Positions 16,721 through 24,037 of a DNA stretch of 64,000 bases are shown piece after piece; position 1 is the first letter of the stretch; each line of letters begins with the position of its first letter. The stretch covers positions 27,296-91,295 of the forward strand of contig RFGH01000229.1 in NCBI GenBank assembly GCA_003696675.1, written 5' to 3'. The notes below the pieces were generated by a model. The model did no database searches. It worked only from the letters and a program-made list of their open reading frames with translations, and was not told where the DNA came from. This DNA comes from Planctomycetota bacterium (GTDB taxonomy: Bacteria; Planctomycetota; Phycisphaerae; Phycisphaerales; UBA1924). Position numbers and translations under genes: made by a program.

Positions 16721-17788
16721 GTGAATATCGACCTGCTCAAGCGTCTGTGCGAGACCCCGGGTGTCCCTGGGCGTGAGGAACGCGTCCGCGCCCTGATCGA
16801 AACGGAAGTCAAAGGCCTGTTCGACAAGGTCGAGACGGACGCCATGGGCAACCTGATCTGCCGTCGATCGCCCCGGGCCGCGAAAGGTAAAAGGGTCACG
16901 GGCAAAGCCGATGCCAAGGTGGTCATGCAGCTCTGCCACATGGATGAGATCGGTTTTTATGTGACCAGCATCGATGACAAGGGCTTCCTGTGGGTCAATC
17001 CCGCGGGCGGGTTCGATCCGCGCAACCTGTTCTCCCGGCGTGTGCTCGTATGCGCCGAGGACGGGGACTACAAGGGCGTGATGAATCCCGGCGGCCGACC
17101 CGTGCACATCTCCAGCCCCGAGGACCGCAAGAAGGTTCCCGAGGTCAAGGAGTTTTTCGTCGATGTGGGCATGACCCCGGCTCAAGTCAACAAGAAGTTT
17201 CAGGTCGGCGACTATATCGTGATGGACGAGCCGCTGATCGAGGTCGGCTCGAAGATCGTGTCCAAAGCGCTCGACAACCGGGTGGCGTGCTGGCTGGGCA
17301 TCGAGTCGGTGCGTGCCCTGGACAAGGCCGGGCTGGCCCACAAGTCAGAGATCGTCGTTGCCTTTACGACCCAGGAAGAAGTCGGGCTCCGCGGGGCGAA
17401 GACCGCCTCGTACGCGGTCCGTCCGGACATCGGGCTGGGGATCGATGTGACTCTGGCGTGCGACACGCCCGGCGTGCCGGCAGCCGAGGCCGTCACAACC
17501 CAGGGCAAGGGTTTCGGCCTGCACATCAAGGACGGCAGTTTTATCTCTGATTACGACCTGACAAAGACCGTCGAAGCCATCGCGAAGAAGAAGCGCATCC
17601 CCTACCAGCGGACCATCTTGGCCGCCGGAGGTCAGGATGGCGCGGCGGCACAGCAGGCTGCAGCGGGCGCCAAGGCGATCGGGATCACGGTGGGCACTCG
17701 GTACATCCATACGGTCACAGAGATGGTCGATCGCAAGGATCTGCAGGCCGCCTGCGACATCCTTGCCGCGGTGATGGCCGAGGTCTGA
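16721..17788 (+). CDS. M42-family aminopeptidase
   Basis: 355 residues from the GTG at 16721 (AGAGGGAG upstream). It is a cytoplasmic dinuclear metallo-aminopeptidase of the M42/FrvX type. Metal-binding and catalytic motifs: HMDEIGF, ALDNRVACW, TTQEEVGLRGA, GIDVT and GTRYIHT. The N-terminus (LLKRLCETPGVPGREERVR) is typical of the family. A TACAAT hexamer at 16663-16668 is a plausible -10 box, although its -35 is weak. A bidirectional terminator follows, shared with the convergent dps gene. Confidence 0.93.
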   Translation: MNIDLLKRLCETPGVPGREERVRALIETEVKGLFDKVETDAMGNLICRRSPRAAKGKRVTGKADAKVVMQLCHMDEIGFYVTSIDDKGFLWVNPAGGFDPRNLFSRRVLVCAEDGDYKGVMNPGGRPVHISSPEDRKKVPEVKEFFVDVGMTPAQVNKKFQVGDYIVMDEPLIEVGSKIVSKALDNRVACWLGIESVRALDKAGLAHKSEIVVAFTTQEEVGLRGAKTASYAVRPDIGLGIDVTLACDTPGVPAAEAVTTQGKGFGLHIKDGSFISDYDLTKTVEAIAKKKRIPYQRTILAAGGQDGAAAQQAAAGAKAIGITVGTRYIHTVTEMVDRKDLQAACDILAAVMAEV

Positions 17789-17812
17789 ACTCGCCGGGTG
17801 TTCTCAATGCAG

Positions 17813-17841
17813 AAGGGCCGGGAACTGATCCCGGCCCTTTT
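17813..17841. terminator. Bidirectional terminator between M42 peptidase and dps
   Basis: A 9-bp stem GGGCCGGGA/TCCCGGCCC with a 5-base loop. It has TTTT on the plus side and a short A run before it on the other side, so it can serve both converging genes. Confidence 0.85.
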
Positions 17842-17869
17842 CGATTGGCGTGCAGCAGGCGCTGTCCGT

Positions 17870-18337
17870 TCACATCAGGTGTGAGCGAAGCATCCAGAGT
17901 TGCTTCTCAAAGGTCTGGATGGCCGAGATCACCAGATCCTCGGAGACGGCGTCGATCTCCCCGAGCGGGGCCTGGGCGTCTCTGAGGACGCCGATCGTGG
18001 CATCGAGCAGATTGCTCGCGTACTGCAGAGCCTCCGTGTCGGTCACGAACGAATCAGGCACGGGTGGCATATCGATCTCCGCCACCGCGGTCGCCTGTCC
18101 GCGGGCGGCGACGCCCAGGGTGACGGTCCGCTCGGCCAGTTCGTCGGCGGTGGCGCGGGCATGCTCGATGACCTTGTCCAGGAACTCATGAACGGTCTGG
18201 AACTTGGATCCTCGCAGGTTCCAGTGCAACTGCTTGAGCGTCAGCGCGAGGTTGATCGCAGCGAAAACGCACGGCTGGAGTAGGTCGGCCTGGCGGGAAG
18301 GCTGCAGGTCGTGGAAGGAAATGAGCTGGTTGGCCAT
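17870..18337 (-). CDS. dps: Dps-family DNA-protection/ferritin-like protein
   Basis: 155 residues. The segment LKQLHWNLRGSKFQTVHEFLDKV carries the His/Asp ligands of the intersubunit ferroxidase site of Dps, followed by DELAERTVTLG. As a dodecamer it should oxidise and store iron with peroxide and protect DNA. The C-terminus FEKQLWMLRSHL is also typical. AAGGAG lies 8 bases before the ATG. An inverted repeat GTTTG..CAAAC upstream (~18392-18407) may be regulatory. The gene lies downstream of the HTH-receiver gene but is separated from it by a terminator. Confidence 0.95.
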   Translation of the reverse strand: MANQLISFHDLQPSRQADLLQPCVFAAINLALTLKQLHWNLRGSKFQTVHEFLDKVIEHARATADELAERTVTLGVAARGQATAVAEIDMPPVPDSFVTDTEALQYASNLLDATIGVLRDAQAPLGEIDAVSEDLVISAIQTFEKQLWMLRSHLM

Positions 18338-18421
18338 AGTGGAGTCTCCTTGTTAGATGGTTGTCTTTGAAGAACGGTCGAGTAGGTTCGTTTGTTCCCC
18401 CAAACAGGGCCGTCGCGTATG

Positions 18422-18447
18422 AAAAACGCCCGGAAATCCCCGGGCGT
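18422..18447 (-). terminator. Intrinsic terminator of the HTH-receiver gene
   Basis: An 8-bp stem ACGCCCGG/CCGGGCGT with a 6-base loop and a TTTTT run on the minus strand, 26 bases past the stop of the gene at 18474. Confidence 0.88.
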
Positions 18448-18473
18448 CTCGGTATTCCGGTCAATCCCCCTGA

Positions 18474-19052
18474 TCAGGCGGCGAGGTTCATCGCGTGTTC
18501 GATTGCCTCGACGACCTGTCGCACCTGGAACGGCTTGCGCAGGAACGACTCATACCCGGCGGCCCGCAGCCCCTGGGCCTGGCCATCCGTCAGTTTGCCC
18601 GACATCGCGATGATCTTGGTCATTTGCATGGCGTCCGACGAGCGGATCAGGTCCACGATCGAGCGGGGATCGCTGTCGGTGATGTGGACATCGATCAGGA
18701 CGACATGCGGGCGGAAGCGCTCGCACTCCAGCCCTGCCGAGAAGGCCGTCGAGCAGGTGCGGACCTCGTAGGTGGTCTGGTCAGTGAGCACGCGGTGGAG
18801 CACAGAGCCGACCTCGGTGTCGGTATCGATGATCAGGACGCGGGTGGTGCCGGAAGAGATCCCTTCCATGGGGATATGGTGGGCCCGCATGAAACGGTAG
18901 AGCTCGGAAACCGGGATGCGGCGGTCCTTGGACCCCGGGATCCGATATCCCTTCAACTGCCCCGAATCAAACCACTTAGAGACGGTCCGGGGGGCGACAT
19001 TGCAGATCTTGGCGACCTCGCCGGTCGTCAGAACATCCTTCTCAGCGGGCAT
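18474..19052 (-). CDS. HTH (MerR/excisionase-type) - receiver domain regulator
   Basis: 192 residues. Residues ~8-60 (LTTGEVAKICNVAPRTVSKWFDSGQLKGYRIPGSKDRRIP) are a winged-helix domain of the excisionase/BldC type. Residues ~70-190 are a CheY-like receiver with VLIIDTD, the likely phospho-acceptor in VVLIDVHITDSDP, a switch Ser (AMSG) and Lys (RKPF). This order, DNA-binding domain first, is the reverse of most response regulators. No kinase gene is adjacent. Regulation of the neighbouring dps or HEAT gene is possible but not shown. Confidence 0.88.
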   Translation of the reverse strand: MPAEKDVLTTGEVAKICNVAPRTVSKWFDSGQLKGYRIPGSKDRRIPVSELYRFMRAHHIPMEGISSGTTRVLIIDTDTEVGSVLHRVLTDQTTYEVRTCSTAFSAGLECERFRPHVVLIDVHITDSDPRSIVDLIRSSDAMQMTKIIAMSGKLTDGQAQGLRAAGYESFLRKPFQVRQVVEAIEHAMNLAA

Positions 19053-19354
19053 TGTCTCACCTCTTCAAACGCAAACGGGTGGACAGCGGCGCGGCCGTGA
19101 GGCGCCGCTTCAACCCCCCGCATCGGCACAATCGGACACCGGCTTCACCGATGAACTCCCCGGAACGGTCCAGATTCGACTTTCCGGACCTTTGGAGGGC
19201 TTTGGGGCACATCCCGACCCGCGTTGACACCCATCCAGCCCGTCCGATACAGTTGCCACCCTTGTCCCTGGTGCGCGGCAACAGCTTGCCGGGGGCGTCC
19301 GTACCATCTGACCACGGGCGGCTTCTCCGCCCGCTGGCTTGGCAGGAGATCCCC
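19053..19354. other. Divergent intergenic region upstream of the HEAT-repeat gene
   Basis: 302 bases between the divergent regulator and HEAT genes. It holds a near-consensus plus-strand promoter at 19224-19253. The plus-strand frame is open through the region, but its codons before 19355 do not resemble a secreted-protein N-terminus. Confidence 0.5.
19224..19253 (+). promoter_or_regulatory. Near-consensus sigma-70 promoter of the HEAT-repeat gene
   Basis: TTGACA (19224-19229), an 18-base spacer, TACAGT (19248-19253). It gives an untranslated leader of roughly 95 bases before the GTG at 19355. Confidence 0.65.
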
Positions 19355-21571
19355 GTGCGTCGCCCCACCCGACCCTTTCTTTCCCTGGCTGTCCTTCTCC
19401 CCGTGTTCGCTGGCGTCGCCGGGACCGCGATCCCGGTGACCCCCGCCCAGGCCCAGCCTGCCGATGAGTTGAGCGAGCAGCAGACCTCCTGGCTCAAGGA
19501 TTTCATCCATTTCGTCAAGGTGGCCCGCTTCGACATCGCCGCGGATGTCGGTCGTCAGATCATCGAGTCCGGGATCGATCCCGAGGACTTCGTTGACCTG
19601 GTCGACAACGCCCGAGAGACCACCCGCTTCGAGGAGGCCGTGGCGGCTGGCATGCGGGTGCCCGTGCTCGAGCCGACCGCGGCGGCTCTCGACAAGCTCT
19701 ACCGCGACGGAAAGCTGGCTCGGGTTCGCAACCCCGAAGAGATCACCCGCAACATCCAGCTGCTCAGCGAGGGGCTCCGTGCCCGCCAGATCGGGCGGGA
19801 GCGTCTGATCGCGGCCGGCGAGTATGCCCTGCCCCAGTTGCTCGACGCATTCCTGCAGAACCGCAACCCCAATCTGCGGGCGCAGGTCCAGCGTGTGCTC
19901 GTTGATCTGGGGCGTCAGTCGATCGCGCCGCTCGTGACCGCCCTCCCGTGGCTCGATCCCGCCCGCCAGGAAGCCGTTGTGGATGTGCTGGGGCTGATTC
20001 CTTACCGGACGAGTCTGCCCTTTATTGTCGATCTGTACCAGTCCACCCAAGTCGAGGCCGTCCGTCAGGCGTGCGCGCGGGCGATCGGTCGGCTGGGCGG
20101 CAATCCGAATGCGGATGTCGCCGGGTTGTATGCCCTGCTCGCCGACTCTTATTACAGCGAACCGGGTGAGCTGACCAGCTTCCAGGGCGAGGAGTTCCAG
20201 CTGCTCTGGGGCTTCGATCCGGGTTTGGGCCTGGTGATGACCCCCATCCGTACCGAGGTCTTCCACGAGGCCATGGCCATGCGGATCAGCGAGCAGTCGC
20301 TGCGCATGGATCCGAACGATCGCGAGACGCTGGCCCTTTGGATTGCGTCGAACTACAGCCGAGAGTTGGACAGCCCGGAGGGTTATGACAACCCCGCCTA
20401 TCCGAGCGATCGCCGCAGCGCGGCCTATTTCGGCATTGCCGCGGGTCCGGACATTGATCAGATCGTGCTCCGTCGGGCGTTGGACACCCGGGATACCCCG
20501 CTGGCCCGTCTTGCCATCGAAGCCCTTTCGGAGACCGCCGGCCCCCGCTCGCTCTGGGGTGTGCCAGTGAACGACCGCTATCCGTTGCTTGAGGCGCTGT
20601 CGTATCCCAACCGGCGCGTGCAGTACGAGGCCGCCATCGCGTTGGGCAAGGCCAACCCCACCGAGACCTTCCGGAGCGCCGAGCGGGTCGTTCCGCTGCT
20701 GGCCAGCGCGGTGCGTGATGCGACCGCGCTCAATGCCGTGGTGCTGACGGGCAACGACCGCGAAACCTATGAGGTCTTCCGCTCACGCCTCGAGTCGCTC
20801 GGCTTCACCGTGCTTCCCCCGGCCGAGAACGGGCTGGGCGATCTGGATGCCTCCATCGCCGAAGCGCCCGCGATTGATCTCATCGTCACCTCGCTCGGGT
20901 TCGACCAGACCCTTCTCGAGATTGAGACCGCCCGCAACAGCGACAAGATGAGCGCCACCCCGGTGCTCGCGTTGATGCAGGCGGACGACGAGCAGGCCCT
21001 CGCCCGCCAGTACCAGCGTGACCAGACCGTGGCCGTCCGGCGGTCGTCGATCTCCAACAGCGAGTTCAACGCAAGCGCCCAGGCCCTGCTGGAAGCCGCC
21101 TCGGGCGGCGTGATCACCCCGGAGGAGGCGGAGACTTACGCCCAGCGTTCACTCGCTGTTCTGCGTGATCTCGCCGTGTCCGGCAGCAGCGTGCTCAGCG
21201 TCGGCGAGGGGGCGGCCATCCTCATCGATGTGCTCGCCAACGCCGAGGACCTGACGATGATCGATGTGGCCGAGGTGCTCTCCTATGTGGACTCGGCGGA
21301 CGCCCAGCGGGCGATCTTCGAGCGTGCTCTTGAGACCGACGGCTTCGATCGCGTTGAGCTTCTCGCGATCGTGGCCGATTCCGGCAAGCGGTTCGGCAAC
21401 CGCCTCGACGCCCGCCAGATCCGCCGGCTGATCGAGCTGGCTCAGTCCAGCGACGAAGCCCTGGCGACGCAGGCGGTCGCGACCATGGGCGCCCTCGAGG
21501 TCGAAAACAGCCAGTTGGTTCCCCTGATCACGGCGGAGAGCCAGACCCGCAATGCCGCGGCTCAACGCTGA
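19355..21571 (+). CDS. Exported HEAT-repeat protein with receiver-like insert
   Basis: 738 residues. The GTG at 19355 has AGGAG 6 bases upstream and starts a signal peptide (VRRPTRPFLSLAVLLPVFAG..AQAQ). Helical HEAT-like repeats run from ~residue 130 to ~300 (LVDLGRQSIAPLVTALPWLDPARQEAVVDVLG..) and from ~390 to ~460. Residues ~465-570 look like an alpha/beta receiver fold (NAVVLTGNDRETYEVFRSRL..IDLIVTSLGFD..TPVLALM) without a clear phospho-acceptor Asp, followed by more helices. It is probably a periplasmic scaffold. Ends with a strong terminator. Confidence 0.88.
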   Translation: MRRPTRPFLSLAVLLPVFAGVAGTAIPVTPAQAQPADELSEQQTSWLKDFIHFVKVARFDIAADVGRQIIESGIDPEDFVDLVDNARETTRFEEAVAAGMRVPVLEPTAAALDKLYRDGKLARVRNPEEITRNIQLLSEGLRARQIGRERLIAAGEYALPQLLDAFLQNRNPNLRAQVQRVLVDLGRQSIAPLVTALPWLDPARQEAVVDVLGLIPYRTSLPFIVDLYQSTQVEAVRQACARAIGRLGGNPNADVAGLYALLADSYYSEPGELTSFQGEEFQLLWGFDPGLGLVMTPIRTEVFHEAMAMRISEQSLRMDPNDRETLALWIASNYSRELDSPEGYDNPAYPSDRRSAAYFGIAAGPDIDQIVLRRALDTRDTPLARLAIEALSETAGPRSLWGVPVNDRYPLLEALSYPNRRVQYEAAIALGKANPTETFRSAERVVPLLASAVRDATALNAVVLTGNDRETYEVFRSRLESLGFTVLPPAENGLGDLDASIAEAPAIDLIVTSLGFDQTLLEIETARNSDKMSATPVLALMQADDEQALARQYQRDQTVAVRRSSISNSEFNASAQALLEAASGGVITPEEAETYAQRSLAVLRDLAVSGSSVLSVGEGAAILIDVLANAEDLTMIDVAEVLSYVDSADAQRAIFERALETDGFDRVELLAIVADSGKRFGNRLDARQIRRLIELAQSSDEALATQAVATMGALEVENSQLVPLITAESQTRNAAAQR

Positions 21572-22002
21572 GTGATCCTTCCTTTCAGACGCACCCAAGA
21601 CGCGGGGCCTATGCCCCGCGTCTTGTCGCTTTGCCTGGATCCAGCGACACGGCCGGCCGGCGGCAGGTGCCGAGAACCACGCGGGCAGGTCCGAGTTGAT
21701 CCGCACGGGGTGTCTCGCCGCCGGAAAAACCGGCACGGGGCGGGCGATCGGATCTCCGGTGCCCGCGCAAACGGTCCCGATCGGCTCACTCGATCAACAG
21801 AACCGGTGGCGGGGTCGATCAGACATTTGTCACGCTTGGGCTTGCTCGGGATCGGTGCGTTGCCGGCCCGGACGATGGGCATGGGCTCCAGGCGACCCGC
21901 GGACCCGCGGAGGAGGGGCCCGCGGGGGGCGACCCGGGCGGCCCGGTTCAAGGCCCGGCCGAGCGTGAACGCTCGCGAGTTGCAACCGAAGGAGTGTCTA
22001 GC
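21572..22002. other. Intergenic region upstream of the pseudopilin cluster
   Basis: 431 bases. It holds the terminator of the HEAT gene (21597-21633) and, at its right end, the GAAGGAG ribosome-binding site of the first pseudopilin (21988-21994). I searched for sigma-70 and sigma-54 (GGCAC..TTGC) promoters and found none I could support. Confidence 0.5.
21597..21633 (+). terminator. Terminator of the HEAT-repeat gene
   Basis: A 12-bp perfect stem AAGACGCGGGGC/GCCCCGCGTCTT with a CTAT loop, then GTCGCTTTG. Very stable, although the T tract is short. Confidence 0.82.
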
Positions 22003-22446
22003 ATGCATGCAGTCCGTAAGAATGTGGCGAAGGGGTTCACCCTCGTCGAAATCCTGATCGTGGTCGTGATCCTCGGCATCCTTGCCGCGATCGTGGTCCC
22101 GCAGTTCACCAACGCTGCGAACGAGTCGCGCGTCGGCAACATCGCGACCCAGGTCGCGACGATCGAGAGCCAGCTCGAGCTCTACGCCGCCCGCAACAAC
22201 GGCACCTACCCCGACCTCGCCACCGACGGCTGGGGCGATGCCTCGACCGCCGGCACCATGGTCGGCGATGGTTACCTCAAGGAGGTCCCGGTCAACCCGT
22301 TCAACAATGATTCATCGATCAACGCCTGGCCCGCCGGTACCGATACCGATGAGTCTGTGGTCTATGCCGACGGCGTGACCGGTTGGTACTACGACCAGGC
22401 GACCGGCAACATCGCCGCTGCCGCTCCGGCTTCGGCCGCCCCGTAA
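22003..22446 (+). CDS. Type II secretion/type IV pilin-like major pseudopilin (GspG-like)
   Basis: 147 residues with a class III (prepilin) leader. Cleavage by prepilin peptidase is expected after Gly11 (KG/FTLVEIL), giving mature Phe+1 and Glu+5. The hydrophobic helix ILIVVVILGILAAIVVPQF follows. The segment YPDLATDGWG..YLKEVPVNPFN resembles the GspG globular domain. GAAGGAG lies 8 bases before the ATG at 22003; an in-frame GTG at 21994 overlaps that site and is rejected. It heads a pilin-secretin cluster. A stable hairpin separates it from the next pilin gene, so it may be expressed at a higher level. Confidence 0.92.
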   Translation: MHAVRKNVAKGFTLVEILIVVVILGILAAIVVPQFTNAANESRVGNIATQVATIESQLELYAARNNGTYPDLATDGWGDASTAGTMVGDGYLKEVPVNPFNNDSSINAWPAGTDTDESVVYADGVTGWYYDQATGNIAAAAPASAAP

Positions 22447-22471
22447 TCGGGATGAATCGAACCGCTGATGA

Positions 22472-22499
22472 CACAAGGACCCGGAAACGGGTCTTTGTG
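22472..22499 (+). promoter_or_regulatory. 12-bp intergenic hairpin with GAAA tetraloop
   Basis: CACAAGGACCCG (22472-22483) pairs with CGGGTCTTTGTG (22488-22499), counting one G-T pair, around a GAAA loop. No T run follows. It sits 25 bases after the first pseudopilin stop and 26 before the next start. It fits an mRNA-stabilising or partial attenuation element rather than a full terminator. Confidence 0.7.
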
Positions 22500-22525
22500 A
22501 CTTGAATGCAAGGGAGGCGAAGAAC

Positions 22526-22957
22526 ATGCTCCGCACCGCCAGGAAGGCCTTCACACTCGTTGAGATTCTGATCGTGGTCGTGATCCTCGGCGTGCTCGCC
22601 GCGATCGTGACCGCGGGCATGATGAACTCGGTCAACGACGCCAAGGTCAACACCGCGATTAGCGAGCTCGGCAAGATCCGGCGTGCGATCGAGGTGTATC
22701 TGGCGCGCAACGACAATCAGATTCCGCCGGTGGCCGAGGGCGACGGGACATGGGGTCCGATCGTTTCCGGACGCGACTATCTCAAGTCGGCCCCGCGTAA
22801 TCCGTATGTGGGCGGTGATGCCGCGACGGTGATCGTGTTCGGCACGGGGCCCGACGCGACCTTCCAGACCACCCACGGCTGGATCTTCGATGAAACAACC
22901 GGGCAGGTTTGGGCCGGCAACTTCGACGCGGACGGCCAGCCGCTGCCCGCGCCGTAA
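22526..22957 (+). CDS. Second pseudopilin
   Basis: 143 residues. The prepilin leader is MLRTARKA/FTLVEILIVVVILGVLAAIV, with Ala rather than Gly at the -1 position and Glu at +5. The globular part (YLARNDNQIPPVAEGDGTWGP..YLKSAPRNPYVGG) resembles that of the first pseudopilin, so the two probably arose by duplication. GGGAGG lies 8 bases before the ATG at 22526; the frame can be extended to a TTG at 22502, which overlaps the ribosome-binding site. Likely a minor or alternative subunit of the same pseudopilus. Confidence 0.9.
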   Translation: MLRTARKAFTLVEILIVVVILGVLAAIVTAGMMNSVNDAKVNTAISELGKIRRAIEVYLARNDNQIPPVAEGDGTWGPIVSGRDYLKSAPRNPYVGGDAATVIVFGTGPDATFQTTHGWIFDETTGQVWAGNFDADGQPLPAP

Positions 22958-23002
22958 AAACTCTGGCCGACCGCCCGATCGAATTGGACTGTGAGGTATC
23001 CG

Positions 23003-23551
23003 ATGTTCCGTCGTTCCGCCCAGCCCGTCCTCCGTTCCGGATACACCCTCATCGAGGTGCTGGTGGTGGTGGTGGTGATGGGCATCGCCGGGGCAGTGGT
23101 GTTGCCGTCGATGAGCGGGGCGCATGTGCTCAAGGTCCAGGCCGCGGTGCGGTCGGTGGTGGCGGACATCACCTTCGCTCAGATGGACGCGCTGGCCTAC
23201 CAGGAGCCGCGGGGCATTGTCTTCGATACGGACGCCAACCGTTACACTCTGATCCAGATCACAGGCGGGGAGGTCGACCTCGACGCGGATGCCCTCTACG
23301 ACCCCAAGGGTCCCGGGCAGCGGTACATCGTCGATCTCGACAAAGCCGACTTCGGCGGGGCGTTCATCAGCGAAGTCGATCTCAACGGCGGCGACACGCT
23401 CATCTTCGATGAGCTGGGGGGGCCAGTGGCATCCGCCGGCAGTGACGAGATCAGCACATCGAGTTCGGTGACCATCTCGTCGCCTAACGGCCGGTTCCGC
23501 ATCGATATCGCGGCGTTCACCGGGCGCGTGACGGTTGTGCGGCTGGACTGA
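23003..23551 (+). CDS. GspH/FimT-like minor pseudopilin
   Basis: 182 residues. The leader ends RSG/YTLIEVLVVVVVMGIAGAVVLP with Gly at -1 and Glu at +5; the mature residue +1 is Tyr. The following region (VQAAVRSVVADITFAQMDALAYQEPRG, then beta-rich sequence) fits GspH/FimT minor pseudopilins. The ATG at 23003 has GAGG 6 bases upstream; an in-frame GTG lies at 22991. It is the third prepilin gene in a row. Confidence 0.88.
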   Translation: MFRRSAQPVLRSGYTLIEVLVVVVVMGIAGAVVLPSMSGAHVLKVQAAVRSVVADITFAQMDALAYQEPRGIVFDTDANRYTLIQITGGEVDLDADALYDPKGPGQRYIVDLDKADFGGAFISEVDLNGGDTLIFDELGGPVASAGSDEISTSSSVTISSPNGRFRIDIAAFTGRVTVVRLD

Positions 23552-23572
23552 TCGCGGGCGTGCTTCTTCCGG

Positions 23573-23848
23573 GTGGTCCGGCTCATCCCACAGACTCCGG
23601 CAGCCGACCCGAACGACATGGAATCGTCGCGCGATCGTCGTTCCCGGCAGGCCGCCTTCGTGCTCAGCGCGGGGGCCTTGGCCGGCGTGCTCATCTGGGC
23701 GAAGCTGCGGCTGGTGGAGAACATCCCACGAAGTGCATATGCCGAGCCCGACCGTGCCCTCAATGAACCCGATCCGCAGACCGAGCCCCGCAGCCCGGAC
23801 GATACCGTGGAGGGCAACGGTGTCGGAGCGTCCGAAAACGGCGGGTGA
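23573..23848 (+). CDS. Small single-span membrane protein in the pilin cluster
   Basis: Up to 91 residues from a GTG at 23573, or 76 from the ATG at 23618. Neither has a good ribosome-binding site. One membrane span (RQAAFVLSAGALAGVLIWAKL) is followed by an acidic, Pro-rich tail. It follows the third pseudopilin by about 20 bases on the same strand. It has no recognised family. It may be a small accessory subunit of the secretion or pilus machine, or a non-coding frame. Confidence 0.5.
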   Translation: MVRLIPQTPAADPNDMESSRDRRSRQAAFVLSAGALAGVLIWAKLRLVENIPRSAYAEPDRALNEPDPQTEPRSPDDTVEGNGVGASENGG

Positions 23849-24037
23849 TTCTGGGACCCTCGGTTCGGGCTATGCGGCCTTCCGCTGGCTCAAACCGTCA
23901 TGTCAACCCCAAGTCGCGCCGCGAATCTCTCGATAAATCCCACAACCAAAGTCCCTTGCCGCCGTTCGAAAGCGGCGAGAGGCGACCGCAAAGCGAACAG
24001 CACACGGCTGGTCAGGACCAGCGCACGAGGTGAACCG

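Noticed and set aside
21700..21990. A possible sigma-54 promoter before the pseudopilin genes
   Set aside because: A GGCACG element near 21733 lacks a TTGC box at the correct distance; no other candidate met the -24/-12 spacing.
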